A stretch of DNA of 48,741 nt. It comes from Alphaproteobacteria bacterium. GTDB taxonomy: Bacteria > Pseudomonadota > Alphaproteobacteria > Sphingomonadales > Sphingomonadaceae. Below, in pieces: positions 1 through 8,375 of this stretch. How positions within the stretch are numbered: position 1 is the first letter of the stretch; each line of letters opens with the position of its first letter. The position numbers and the translations under genes are program-made. The notes under the pieces were generated by a model. The model saw only the letters and a list, made by a program, of their open reading frames with translations, did no database searches and had not been told where the DNA came from. The stretch covers positions 1 to 48,741 of the forward strand of contig JAUHYZ010000016.1 of NCBI GenBank assembly GCA_030426245.1, in the 5' to 3' direction.

Positions 1-95
1 TTGCCGTCGACATGAAGGTCCACGGTGGCACTGACGTCGCCCTTGATGGTGACATCGGAACCGATGACGGAAAATGTGGAATTGTTGCCTGACAT
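1..95 (-). CDS. Bactofilin family protein, N-terminal fragment
   Basis: The gene runs off the left edge, so only its first 31 codons are present. The ATG is at 95-93 on the minus strand. The fragment reads as a short polar start followed by FSVIGSDVTIKGDV and then a segment ending in LHVDG. That is the typical opening of the right-handed beta-helix of bactofilins, which are polymerising cytoskeletal scaffolds lying under the inner membrane. The gene starts 22 bases after the stop of an M23 peptidase gene on the same strand. Such pairs are known in several bacteria, where the bactofilin positions a cell-wall hydrolase. The family call is fairly firm. The C-terminus and any membrane-targeting sequence cannot be seen. 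Confidence 0.8.
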   Translation of the reverse strand, partial: MSGNNSTFSVIGSDVTIKGDVSATVDLHVDG

Positions 96-117
96 CACGG
101 TTGTCCTGTCTTGCTGT

Positions 118-1311
118 TTATCGGCTGGTGGCCGCGGCGGTTGCATTGGCGGTTGCACGGGCTTCTTCGAGAACATGAGGAGCTGACTCCAGGAAGGGGC
201 GCGGATTGACCGCGCGGTCATTGATACGCACCTCGAAATGAAGGTGCGGTCCGGTCGATCGGCCGGTACTGCCGATGGCGCCGATCACGTCACCGGCTGC
301 GACCTTTTGCCCCACTTTCGCGCGATAGCCCGACATGTGAGCATAGCGCGTCATCAGGCCATTGCCATGCCTGATTTCGACCACTTTACCGTATCCGGAC
401 TTCCGCCCGACGAAAGAAACGGTCCCCTTGGCGGCGGCATGGATGGGTGCCCCTGTCCGGCCGCGGAAGTCCAGGCCCGAATGCATGGCCGCGCGGCCCG
501 TGAAGGGATCGCGCCGCAAGCCGAAGCCGGAGGAAATGCCGCTCAGATCGGCAGGCAGCACCTGCGGAATGCCGTCCAGGCTGCGCTGCAGGGCTTCCAT
601 CCGCGCGAGGCTGAGCCCCAGGCGTTCGAAACGCGGATCGAGCGAGCCGTCGCGGCCGGTGCTGATCACTTCCAGTGGACCACCCTGTGCGCGCCGGGCC
701 GAGGCCAGCATCCGTTCGGGATCCAGGCCCAGCTTGCGGATCGCCGCTTCTGCGCGGGAAGAGCGCTGATCCGCAAAGCGGGTCAGCCGTTCGACATAGG
801 CTAGCTGACGCGCTTCGATTTCCGCGAGCGCGCCGGCTTCCGGGATCGCGGCGCTGACTTTGGCGACGGTCTTCGCCGCTTCGCTTGACGAATCCGAAAC
901 GGTATCGTCCGCAGAAGCTGCCTTTTGCGGCAGGTTGAGCGTGTCGGTGAGTTCCTCGATCACGTTCTGGCGCAGTTTGAGCTCGTCGGCCACGGCATCC
1001 AGATCGTTGCGATAGGCCGCGACTCTGCTTTCCGCCGATTCGACCTTGGTTTCACGCTCCAGCAGGGCCAGGCGGTCGCGCTGGGCGATATACTGGCTCA
1101 CCGCGGCTGACGTCATGGTGCCGGCCCATGCGAGCAGCGCCGCACCGACGACGCCTGCACCAACCATTTGAATTTTAGAAGAAACTTTGATGAATCGAAC
1201 TTGGCCTTGTGACCGCATGAAAAATTCGCGGTCGGGGAACCACTCCGATAGCCGCTGGCGCAGCTTGACCCCATCCAACTTTCGCAAAATCACGACCCCG
1301 TATGTCTTCAA
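118..1311 (-). CDS. M23 family (LytM) peptidoglycan endopeptidase, membrane anchored
   Basis: This is a 397-residue protein with a short cytoplasmic N-terminus, one membrane segment at about 48-70, a periplasmic helical or coiled-coil region at about 75-250, and a C-terminal LytM domain at about 260-375. The zinc ligands of an active M23 enzyme are all visible: HSGLD gives H277 and D281, YAH gives H325, and GPHLHFE gives H356 and H358. It should therefore cleave peptidoglycan cross-links. The TTG at 1311 is the longest start. A GTG at 1293 or the ATG of FFMRSQ (residue 32) are alternatives, but the upstream residues FPDRE look family-like, so an early start is preferred. A bactofilin gene follows directly. 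The topology resembles LmdC-type enzymes partnered with bactofilins (inference). Confidence 0.88.
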   Translation of the reverse strand: MKTYGVVILRKLDGVKLRQRLSEWFPDREFFMRSQGQVRFIKVSSKIQMVGAGVVGAALLAWAGTMTSAAVSQYIAQRDRLALLERETKVESAESRVAAYRNDLDAVADELKLRQNVIEELTDTLNLPQKAASADDTVSDSSSEAAKTVAKVSAAIPEAGALAEIEARQLAYVERLTRFADQRSSRAEAAIRKLGLDPERMLASARRAQGGPLEVISTGRDGSLDPRFERLGLSLARMEALQRSLDGIPQVLPADLSGISSGFGLRRDPFTGRAAMHSGLDFRGRTGAPIHAAAKGTVSFVGRKSGYGKVVEIRHGNGLMTRYAHMSGYRAKVGQKVAAGDVIGAIGSTGRSTGPHLHFEVRINDRAVNPRPFLESAPHVLEEARATANATAAATSR

Positions 1312-1553
1312 TCCCGAGGGGTGGCTTACAGGTGAAGTCCCTAAGGTCTATCCACGGGGGAGGTGCGAACGGGCGAGGCGGTGCAACGACGCGATGAATC
1401 GTTCCGCCGCGCCGTGAATTGAGGAAAATACCTGGAAACCGCCAATTCACCATTTCGGACAACCGCAATTTAACCGCCGCAATGGCCGCGATTCGACAGG
1501 TTTGCCTGTTCCCGGCGCGGGACGACGCAAATCGGTGACAGAATGGGAGGGCG
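1312..1553. other. Divergent promoter region between the M23 peptidase and proA genes
   Basis: These 242 bases contain no convincing gene. TTTAACC lies near 1470, and a GGGAGG ribosome site is at the right end for proA. No EcfG-type element with the correct spacing is present: GTTCC near 1400 has an AACG only 12 bases away. Confidence 0.35.
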
Positions 1554-2846
1554 GTGATATGCGGCCCCTCCATGGCTACTTTGCGCGATGATGTCGAGAA
1601 TACGGTTGAGCTGGTTGGCCGCCTTGCGCGTGCCGGCCGCAATGCGCAGCGCATTCTTGCAAAGTTGAGCGATGCGGAAAAATCGGCGGCGTTGCATCTT
1701 GCAGCCAAGGCGCTGCGCGACAGCGCAGATGAGGTGCTGGCCGCCAATGCAAGGGACGTTGCGGCCGGTGAAGCGAATGGTTTGAGTGCGGCGCTGATCG
1801 ATCGCCTGCGGCTCGATCCTGGCAGGCTGGAGGGTATCGCTTCGGCTGTGGATGCTGTCGCAGATCTGCCCGATCCGGTCGGCCAGGTGATCGACCGGGC
1901 TACGCCTGCCAACGGTTTGGAGCTGTCGCGCGTGCGGATCCCGATCGGCCTGATCGGCATCATCTATGAAAGCCGGCCCAATGTGACGGCCGATGCCGCT
2001 TCGCTGTGCATCCGCGCCGGCAACGCGGTGCTCCTGCGCGGAGGCAGCGAAGCGGTCCATTCCAACCGCGCAATCCTTGCCGCCCTGACGAAAGGGCTGG
2101 TGCAAGGCGGTATCCCGGCTGATGCCGTGCAGCTGATGCCGACGCAGGACCGCTCTGCCGTTGGCGCGATGCTGCGTGCGGCAGGGCTGATCGACATGGT
2201 TGTGCCGCGCGGCGGCAAGAGCCTGGTCGAACGCGTTCAGGCGGAGGCGCGCGTTCCCGTGCTCGCGCATCTCGATGGGATTTGCCACACCTACATCCAT
2301 TCGGCCGCCGATCCGGATATGGCGCGCGAAATAGCGCTCAACGCCAAGATGCGCCGCACAGGCATTTGCGGTGCGATGGAAACGCTGCTGATCGATGCGG
2401 ATTTTCCCGCAGGCGGGGCAGTTGTCGGCGCTCTGATCGATGCGGGCTGCGAACTGCGCGGCGACGCACGGGCGCGCACCCTCGATCCGCGTATCGGTAT
2501 GGCCGGCGCCAATGATTGGGACACCGAATATCTCGATGCAGTCCTGTCGGTGGCGGTTGTCGACGGGCTTGACGCGGCTCTCGATCACATCGCGCTGCAT
2601 TCTTCCGGTCATACGGATGCCATCGTCACCGCCGACGATGCCGCCGCGGAACGGTTTCTGGCCGAAGTCGACAGTGCGATCGTGATGCACAATGCGTCCA
2701 CGCAATTCGCCGATGGCGGCGAATTCGGCCTTGGCGCCGAAATCGGGATCGCCACCGGGCGCCTGCATGCGCGCGGCCCGGTCGCGCTTGAAGGCCTGAC
2801 GACTTACAAGTGGCAGGCGCGAGGCAAGGGCCAGACGCGCCCCTGA
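1554..2846 (+). CDS. proA: Gamma-glutamyl phosphate reductase (proline biosynthesis)
   Basis: ProA reduces gamma-glutamyl phosphate with NADPH to glutamate-5-semialdehyde in the second step of proline synthesis from glutamate, in the cytoplasm. The protein is 430 residues against about 417 in E. coli. It contains the family sequences YESRPNVT, RGGSEA, PRGGKSLV and the catalytic-cysteine segment RRTGICGAMET (Cys near residue 272). The chosen start is GTG at 1554, because GGGAGG lies just upstream at 1545-1550. An ATG at 1572 (MATLRDD) would shorten the protein by six residues and has a poorly placed ribosome site. proB is not adjacent in this window. It is the first gene of a plus-strand run leading to nadD. 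Confidence 0.95.
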   Translation: MICGPSMATLRDDVENTVELVGRLARAGRNAQRILAKLSDAEKSAALHLAAKALRDSADEVLAANARDVAAGEANGLSAALIDRLRLDPGRLEGIASAVDAVADLPDPVGQVIDRATPANGLELSRVRIPIGLIGIIYESRPNVTADAASLCIRAGNAVLLRGGSEAVHSNRAILAALTKGLVQGGIPADAVQLMPTQDRSAVGAMLRAAGLIDMVVPRGGKSLVERVQAEARVPVLAHLDGICHTYIHSAADPDMAREIALNAKMRRTGICGAMETLLIDADFPAGGAVVGALIDAGCELRGDARARTLDPRIGMAGANDWDTEYLDAVLSVAVVDGLDAALDHIALHSSGHTDAIVTADDAAAERFLAEVDSAIVMHNASTQFADGGEFGLGAEIGIATGRLHARGPVALEGLTTYKWQARGKGQTRP

Positions 2847-2941
2847 CCAGGAATTTACCGGCTGTGCATCGGCCGGAATACTTGACGTGTGAAGGGTTTC
2901 CCCCGCATCAATTCGCAAACGAAAAGCGAGAGGATCAGTTC

Positions 2942-3994
2942 ATGCGTTACAACCGGCTCGGCAATACAGGCCTTATCGTTTCCGAACTATGCTTGGGCGC
3001 AATGACCTTTGGGGAGACCGCGGGCAGATTTTCCCATGTGGCGGGGCTCGATCAGAAAAGCGCGACGGCGCTGGTACGGCAGGCTTTCGATGCAGGCGTG
3101 AACTTCATCGATACGGCCAATACCTATAGCGAAGGCAAGTCCGAGATGGCGACGGGCGAGGCCATCAAGTCGCTGGGCATTGCGCGCCAGGACATCATCG
3201 TTGCGACCAAGGGCTATGCCCGCATGGGGGAAGGACCTAACCGCGCCGGCAATTCGCGTAAACATCTGCTGGAAGAGATCGATGCCAGCCTGGACCGGCT
3301 GCAAATGGACTATGTCGATCTCTACCAGGTTCACGGCTGGGATACCCAGACGCCGATCGAAGAGACGCTGCGCACGCTCGACGATATCGTGCGCACAGGC
3401 CGCGCGCGCTATATCGGCGTTTCCAACTGGGCGGCCTGGCATGTCGCCAAGGGGCTGGGCCTTGCGGCAGCAAAGGGCTGGGAACGGATTGCCAGCATCC
3501 AGTCATTCTATTCCCTGGCCGGCCGCGATCTGGAACGCGAGATCGTGCCGATGATGGAAAGCGAAGGCGTGGGGCTGATGGTCTGGAGCCCGCTGGCCGG
3601 TGGACTGCTTTCGGGAAAATACGAAAGAGAGGGCTCAGGGATAAAGGGCGAAGGCCGGATAGCTTCTGGCGGAGTGCGGGATTCGCTCGATCTCGACAAA
3701 ACCTTCGATATTATCGATGCCATGCGCCCCATTGCCGAAAGCCGAGGTGTCGCGATTGCCAGTATCGCGCTTGCCTGGCTGCTCCACAGGCCCTTTGTGA
3801 GTTCGGTCATTCTCGGCGCCAAGCGTCCGGAACAGCTTGCGGAAAACCTGGCTGCGTCCGAAATCGAGCTGACGGCAGCGGAGATTGCGCAGCTTAATGA
3901 AGTGAGCGAGCTGTCGCCTGAGTATCCGGGCTGGATGTTCCCCGGCCAATGGGAACGCCGCGGCGGCGCTTCCCCCCGCAGGGAGGTGCAGTGA
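2942..3994 (+). CDS. Aldo/keto reductase
   Basis: This is a 350-residue NAD(P)H-dependent oxidoreductase with the (beta/alpha)8 fold, of the YajO/Tas-like group. The catalytic tetrad is readable: D57 in FIDTANTY, Y62, K90 in VATKGY, and H131 in YQVHGWD. The cofactor-loop sequence IGVSNW and a C-terminal VILGAKRPEQL segment are also typical. The start is the ATG at 2942, with GAGAGGA at 2930-2936 as a good ribosome site. An in-frame extension to 2810 would run into proA and is unlikely. The substrate cannot be predicted. The gene sits between proA and nadD, and its stop overlaps the nadD start (GTGA), so the two are probably translated together. Confidence 0.92.
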   Translation: MRYNRLGNTGLIVSELCLGAMTFGETAGRFSHVAGLDQKSATALVRQAFDAGVNFIDTANTYSEGKSEMATGEAIKSLGIARQDIIVATKGYARMGEGPNRAGNSRKHLLEEIDASLDRLQMDYVDLYQVHGWDTQTPIEETLRTLDDIVRTGRARYIGVSNWAAWHVAKGLGLAAAKGWERIASIQSFYSLAGRDLEREIVPMMESEGVGLMVWSPLAGGLLSGKYEREGSGIKGEGRIASGGVRDSLDLDKTFDIIDAMRPIAESRGVAIASIALAWLLHRPFVSSVILGAKRPEQLAENLAASEIELTAAEIAQLNEVSELSPEYPGWMFPGQWERRGGASPRREVQ

Positions 3995-4668
3995 AGACCA
4001 GCGTAAGAGACAGCGGCACGCTTACCGGTCTGCTCGGGGGCAGTTTCAATCCTGCCCATGGCGGGCATCGCCGCATCTCCATCTTTGCCCAGGGCGCGCT
4101 GGGCCTTGACGAAGTGTGGTGGCTGGTTTCGCCCGGAAACCCGCTCAAGCCGGATGAAGGCATGGCGCCACTTTCGGCGCGCGTGAAATCCGCCCAGGCC
4201 GCTGCACGGCGGGCGTCGATCCGGGTTTCCGCCATCGAACGGCAATTGGGCACGCGTTTCACGATCGATACGCTGCGTGCGCTCAAGCGGCGCTTCCCCA
4301 AACGGCGCTTCGTCTGGCTGATGGGCGCCGACAATCTCGCGCAATTCCACCGATGGAAAAGCTGGCGTTCAATAGCCCGCGAAATGCCGATTGCGGTCAT
4401 CGCGCGTCCGGGCTATGATAGAAGCGCCCTCGCGAGCCCCGCGATGGCCTGGCTCAGCCGCTTCCGGGTGCCTGCCGCCAGTTTACGAAACCGGGGTGAA
4501 TGGAGCGCACCTGCGCTGTTTGAATTGCGTTTCGATCCTGATCCGCGCTCGGCAACATCTTTACGCCGCGCCGATCCTGAATGGGCCCGCCAATTTTCGG
4601 GCGGGCCGCCACGGGATGATGTGACGCATTGCCTCATTCATGACCAGGAAAAGGGGATGCGCGCATGA
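3991..4668 (+). CDS. nadD: Nicotinate-nucleotide adenylyltransferase
   Basis: NadD joins nicotinate mononucleotide and ATP to make deamido-NAD, a cytoplasmic step of NAD synthesis. The protein is 225 residues. The nucleotidyltransferase signature GGSFNPAHGGH is at residues 16-26, followed by LVSPGNPLK, by FVWLMGADNLAQFHRW, and near the C-terminus by SATSLRRADPEW, which corresponds to the usual S-x-T-x-[IL]-R motif. The start is GTG at 3991, chosen because GGGAGG lies just before it and it overlaps the previous stop in a GTGA. A longer reading frame from 3949 lies inside the aldo/keto reductase gene. It is followed by rsfS and rlmH, the usual gene order in alphaproteobacteria. Confidence 0.95.
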   Translation: MKTSVRDSGTLTGLLGGSFNPAHGGHRRISIFAQGALGLDEVWWLVSPGNPLKPDEGMAPLSARVKSAQAAARRASIRVSAIERQLGTRFTIDTLRALKRRFPKRRFVWLMGADNLAQFHRWKSWRSIAREMPIAVIARPGYDRSALASPAMAWLSRFRVPAASLRNRGEWSAPALFELRFDPDPRSATSLRRADPEWARQFSGGPPRDDVTHCLIHDQEKGMRA

Positions 4669-4722
4669 GGCGCATGCCTCTTTCGCATCCTTTCCCTCGA
4701 AAATGGAGTTGTATGTACTGCG

Positions 4723-5151
4723 ATGAATCATGCGCAGACTTCGCCGGTTTCCGCCGGCATGCCCAAAGGACGTCCGATCTCTGATCAGGCCGCCACTTCC
4801 GACAACGACAAGCTGCATGCGCTTGTCCTCCGCTCGCTGGAGGACGATCAGGCGCAGGACGTCGTTTCGATCGAACTCGATGGCAAATCCAGCATTGCCG
4901 ATCACATGGTGATCGCATCGGGCCGTTCGACACGGCAAGTGGCTGCAATTGCGCAGAAGCTTGCGGAGCGGATCAAACAGGAAGGCTTCGGAACTGCCCG
5001 TATCGAAGGATTGCCAGCAGCCGATTGGGTGCTGATCGATGCAGGCGACGTTGTCGTGCACCTGTTCCGCCCGGAAGTGCGAAGCTTCTACAATCTTGAG
5101 CGGATGTGGGCGTTTGGCGACGCTCCGCCTGTCGCGGCGGGTCAGGCGTAA
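4723..5151 (+). CDS. rsfS: Ribosome silencing factor RsfS
   Basis: RsfS binds ribosomal protein L14 on the 50S subunit and blocks subunit joining when nutrients are scarce. The protein is 142 residues. The conserved DUF143/Iojap core starts near residue 30 and includes ALVLRSLEDDQAQDVV, the segment IADHMVIASGRSTRQV, and the family-typical end DWVLIDAGDVVVHLF followed by RSFYNLERMW. The first 25 residues are poorly conserved in style and there is no good ribosome site before the ATG at 4723, so the true start may be slightly downstream. It lies between nadD and rlmH as expected. Confidence 0.93.
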   Translation: MNHAQTSPVSAGMPKGRPISDQAATSDNDKLHALVLRSLEDDQAQDVVSIELDGKSSIADHMVIASGRSTRQVAAIAQKLAERIKQEGFGTARIEGLPAADWVLIDAGDVVVHLFRPEVRSFYNLERMWAFGDAPPVAAGQA

Positions 5152-5170
5152 GGCCGGCATAGGCCGGTTT

Positions 5171-5232
5171 CGGCTTGCGCTAAGCCGGCGGCGGCACCAG
5201 TGGACAGGGCTCCTCCTTAGATATGAGGAGCC
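5171..5232 (+). other. Two stem-loops between rsfS and rlmH
   Basis: CGGCTT at 5171-5176 pairs with AAGCCG at 5182-5187 around a five-base loop. GGCTCCTC at 5208-5215 pairs perfectly with GAGGAGCC at 5225-5232 around a nine-base loop. Neither is followed by a T tract, so they do not look like simple terminators. The second could stabilise mRNA or act as an attenuator or processing site before rlmH (ATG at 5254). Function is not known. Confidence 0.4.
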
Positions 5233-5253
5233 TAGGCCGCTGGAAATGGACAC

Positions 5254-5676
5254 ATGAAACTGCATCTCATCGCCAGGGGTAAGATCGGCCGTTCGCCCGA
5301 AGCGGAACTCGTCGCCCGCTATGAAAAGCGCATTACCTGGCCTTTCAAATTGACGGAACTTCCAGAAAGTGGCGGAAAGGTCTCCGATCCGCTGACGCCG
5401 CACCGCACCGTCCTGCTGGACGAACGAGGCGAACAGCTTTCCTCCGAAGAATTGGCGGCTTTGCTTGGCCGCTGGCGCGACGATGGAATTCGCGAAACGC
5501 GTTTTGTGATCGGCGCAGCGGATGGCCATGCCGACGATGAGCGCGACCAGGCCGATCTGCTATTGGCGTTCGGTGCGGCGACCTGGCCTCATCTCCTGGC
5601 GAGGGCCATGGTGATGGAGCAGCTTTTCCGCGCCACCTCGATCCTTGCGGGCCATCCCTATCATCGGGCAGGTTGA
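5254..5676 (+). CDS. rlmH: 23S rRNA (pseudouridine-1915 N3) methyltransferase
   Basis: RlmH is a SPOUT-class methyltransferase that uses S-adenosylmethionine to methylate pseudouridine 1915 in helix 69 of 23S rRNA on assembled ribosomes. The protein is 140 residues, slightly shorter than the 155 of E. coli. The trefoil-knot sequences are present: VLLDERGEQLSSEELA, FVIGAADGH (usually IGGA-x-G), and the C-terminal LARAMVMEQLFRA followed by HPYHR, which forms the cofactor pocket and dimer interface. The start is ATG at 5254, with GGAAA upstream. It ends four bases before the EnvC-like gene. Confidence 0.95.
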   Translation: MKLHLIARGKIGRSPEAELVARYEKRITWPFKLTELPESGGKVSDPLTPHRTVLLDERGEQLSSEELAALLGRWRDDGIRETRFVIGAADGHADDERDQADLLLAFGAATWPHLLARAMVMEQLFRATSILAGHPYHRAG

Positions 5677-5680
5677 CGTC

Positions 5681-6898
5681 ATGACGACATGTCTACGCCC
5701 GTTTCTCTCGATTTTCTGCCTGGCAGCCTTGCTGACCGGAAGCGCTGCGGCCCAGAATTCTGCGGGCTTTTCCAGTGTCACCGACGCACGGAGGGAGATG
5801 GAGAGCGCCTTGCAGGAAAAGCTGGCCGCCGAAACGCGGGCGAACCGGCTTGAGGAGGCAGCTGCAAAGGCAAGCGAAGCGGCGGAAAAGACGGCGCGAC
5901 AGGCCACGGCGCTGGCTGCCCGCATTCAGGAGACGGAGGCTGGCATCGGCGCGGCCCAGGCGCGCCTTTCCATCGCCCGGCAGCAATATCAGACCCTCGC
6001 CTCGCAGCTCGCGGAGAAACGCCAGCCAGTCTTGCGGCTGACCGCGGCCCTTCAGCGTTTTTCGCGCAGGCCTCTGGCCCTGTCGGCCATGCGGCCCGGA
6101 TCGGTGAAGGAAGCGGTTTATCTGAGCGCCATGCTCTCCTCCACGGTGCCGGAAGTGCGCCGCCGGACCGCTGCGCTCAGAAGCGAGGTGGAACGGGGCA
6201 AGGCGCTCCGTGAGGAGGCTGAGAACGCCTTGTCAGGGCTGCAGGCGCAGGAACAGAGGCTGGAGCAGCAGCATGCCCAGCTTGCGGCCCTGGAAACGCG
6301 CCAGCGGCTGGCTTCGCGCCGGGTCAGCGGGGAAGCCAATCGCGAGGCCGAGCGCGCCCTCTCTCTTGCGGAAGAAGCACGCGATCTCAATGCGCTGGTG
6401 GTGCGTATCAACGATGCGGGCACTTTGCGCGCGCAGCTTGCCCGTTTGCCGGGGCCGCTCATCCGGCCGCCGCGCCCTTCCGAATCCGAAGTTCTCGTCG
6501 ATTCCCAGAATGCGGCAGAAGGCCAAAGCCGCCCGCCTTCAGCCTATCAATTGCCGGTCGCCGGCAGGACGATCATGGGCTTCGGGGCGCGGACGGAAGG
6601 GGGTACAGTTTCGCAGGGCCTCACTCTCCAGCCGCGCGAAGGCGCATTGGTCGTCGCGCCTGCAGCCGGGCGGGTGGCTTTCGCCGGGCCCTATCGCGGA
6701 TATGGCCGGATCGTCATTCTCGAGCATGAAGGCGGCTGGACCAGCCTGGTGACGGGCATGGCGCGGGTCGATGTCGGGGTGGGCGAACAGCTGCTGAGCG
6801 GGGCACCGCTGGGCATCGCGGCTCCGCGCGATCCTGCCATCACGCTGGAGGTCCGGCGTGACGGAGAGCCTGTCAATCCGCTGGATGTGGTCGGTTGA
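5681..6898 (+). CDS. EnvC-like murein hydrolase activator (degenerate LytM)
   Basis: This is a 405-residue exported protein with a signal peptide at about 1-24, a long Ala/Glu/Arg-rich coiled coil at about 30-240, and a C-terminal LytM fold at about 290-400. The catalytic zinc ligands are missing: the first histidine motif is replaced by a Gly/Gln segment, and the expected LHFEVR reads TLEVRR. This is the hallmark of EnvC/NlpD-type activators, which switch on amidases during cell separation rather than cutting peptidoglycan. The start is ATG at 5681, four bases after rlmH, because a TTG start at 5645 would lie inside rlmH. The neighbouring ctpA protease fits a role in envelope remodelling. 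Confidence 0.88.
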   Translation: MTTCLRPFLSIFCLAALLTGSAAAQNSAGFSSVTDARREMESALQEKLAAETRANRLEEAAAKASEAAEKTARQATALAARIQETEAGIGAAQARLSIARQQYQTLASQLAEKRQPVLRLTAALQRFSRRPLALSAMRPGSVKEAVYLSAMLSSTVPEVRRRTAALRSEVERGKALREEAENALSGLQAQEQRLEQQHAQLAALETRQRLASRRVSGEANREAERALSLAEEARDLNALVVRINDAGTLRAQLARLPGPLIRPPRPSESEVLVDSQNAAEGQSRPPSAYQLPVAGRTIMGFGARTEGGTVSQGLTLQPREGALVVAPAAGRVAFAGPYRGYGRIVILEHEGGWTSLVTGMARVDVGVGEQLLSGAPLGIAAPRDPAITLEVRRDGEPVNPLDVVG

Positions 6899-7027
6899 GG
6901 CTGTTTGCATCCCGTTCTTGCAGGAACAACGCCGCCGTTCCGGCAATTGTTTGCGATCGAGCCATAAGCTGGCGTTAAGCTGCTGCGCGCGATACAAGGG
7001 CGGTAATTCGCGAATAAGGCCCTGTAG

Positions 7028-8362
7028 ATGAAGTTTGCACCTCTCCTCAAATCCGCGGCTCTCGTCACAGCCGTTGCGCTGTTGCCGGCCACCACTGCCG
7101 GCCTGGCGCAGGTGGAAGGCCGCGCTGGGCCGCAATTCGGCAAGGTTTTCGCGACGTATCAGCGGATCAAGGCCAGCTATGTCGAGGAAGTCGATGACGA
7201 GGTGCTTATCAAGGGAGCCCTTGACGGCATGCTCGCCGCGCTGGACCCGCATTCGACCTATCTCGACGGAGAAGCGTTGGAGCGGCTCGAAACGCTTATT
7301 GACGGGAATTACGAAGGACTGGGCATTTCCGTCACGATGGAAGACGGCGCCGTCAAAGTCATCTCGCCGATGCGCGGAAGCCCTGCCGAAAAGGCGGGGG
7401 TCAAGGCTGGCGATTACATCACGCATCTCGATGGCGAGCTGATTTACGGGCTCTCGCTGGACGAAGCGGTGGCGCAAATGCGCGGGCCTTCCGGCACGCC
7501 TCTGCGTCTCTCGATCTTCCGTCCCGGGCGCGAGGAACCGCTGGATGTCACAGTGACGCGCGGCGTGATCGAGCTTGAGCCCGTGACTTACGAGCTGCAG
7601 CCCGGCGCGATCGGCGTCATCACGGTGAACGAATTCTCGCGCGATGTCGGGCGCGATGTGCTCGGGGCGATGAAGGCCATGCGCGAAGAGGCGTCAGGCC
7701 GGTTGAGCGGGCTGGTTCTCGATCTGCGCTCGAATCCGGGCGGATCGCTGGATGAAGCCGTGGCGCTTTCGGATCTTTTCCTCTCCAAGGGATCGATCGT
7801 TTCCCAGCGCGGCCGTATCCAGGCGGAGAACATCGTCTACAAGGCCGAAACGGTGTATCGGGGCGACGCGGCGCAAGGTATCCCGCTGATCGTTCTTATC
7901 GATGCCGGTTCGGCTTCGGCTTCGGAAATCGTCGCCGGCGCATTGCAGGACCAGCATCGCGCGCTCGTCATGGGGCAGCGTAGCTTCGGCAAGGGCAGCG
8001 TGCAGACCTTAATGCCCCTGACCCGCGACAGCGCGCTCAAATTGACCACTGCGCGCTATTATACGCCCTCGGGCCGCTCCGTGCAGGAAGGCGGTATCGA
8101 CCCGGATATCCGTGTGCCGCAATTGTCCGATCCCGATGCCGCCAAGCGTTCGAAGCTGTCGCTGCGCGAATCCGATCTTCGCCGTCACCTGATCAACGAG
8201 GTCGGGCTCGACGATAAGGAATTGGAGACGGACAAGCAGGACGATCCGCGTTTCCAGCTCACGGCGGAAGAGCTGGAGGAGCAGGGCATCGACGATTTCC
8301 AGCTTCATTATGCGCTGGAAACCTTGCGCCGCGCCCATGGTACTGCCGTTGCCAGCAAATAG
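7028..8362 (+). CDS. ctpA: Carboxy-terminal processing protease (S41 family)
   Basis: This is a periplasmic S41 serine protease that trims or degrades envelope proteins. It has 444 residues, with a signal peptide at about 1-28, a PDZ domain at about 85-165 (EGLGISV ... SPAEKAGVKAGDYI), and the protease core after it. The catalytic region reads GSASASEI followed by ALQDQHRAL and RSFGKGSVQ. By spacing with E. coli Prc, S297, D308 and K322 are the likely catalytic set. The C-terminal part is acidic and charged. Homologues degrade cell-wall hydrolases and lipoproteins, which matches its place after the EnvC-like gene. A gap of 129 bases may hold its own promoter. Confidence 0.95.
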   Translation: MKFAPLLKSAALVTAVALLPATTAGLAQVEGRAGPQFGKVFATYQRIKASYVEEVDDEVLIKGALDGMLAALDPHSTYLDGEALERLETLIDGNYEGLGISVTMEDGAVKVISPMRGSPAEKAGVKAGDYITHLDGELIYGLSLDEAVAQMRGPSGTPLRLSIFRPGREEPLDVTVTRGVIELEPVTYELQPGAIGVITVNEFSRDVGRDVLGAMKAMREEASGRLSGLVLDLRSNPGGSLDEAVALSDLFLSKGSIVSQRGRIQAENIVYKAETVYRGDAAQGIPLIVLIDAGSASASEIVAGALQDQHRALVMGQRSFGKGSVQTLMPLTRDSALKLTTARYYTPSGRSVQEGGIDPDIRVPQLSDPDAAKRSKLSLRESDLRRHLINEVGLDDKELETDKQDDPRFQLTAEELEEQGIDDFQLHYALETLRRAHGTAVASK

Positions 8363-8375
8363 CCCGGCCTTGAAG

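Noticed and set aside
2870..2900. Possible EcfG-like promoter (GGAAT ... GTTT) before the aldo/keto reductase
   Set aside because: The -35 box lacks the key C and the -10 spacing is one base off; two mismatches make it unconvincing next to the two exact matches elsewhere.
1470..2918. 482-codon minus-strand frame
   Set aside because: It is the antisense of proA, which is a clear, complete gene.
6914..6927. Near-palindrome GTTCTTGCAGGAAC before ctpA as a LexA box
   Set aside because: The alphaproteobacterial LexA site is a direct repeat GTTC-N7-GTTC; this is an inverted repeat with a different spacing and one mismatch.
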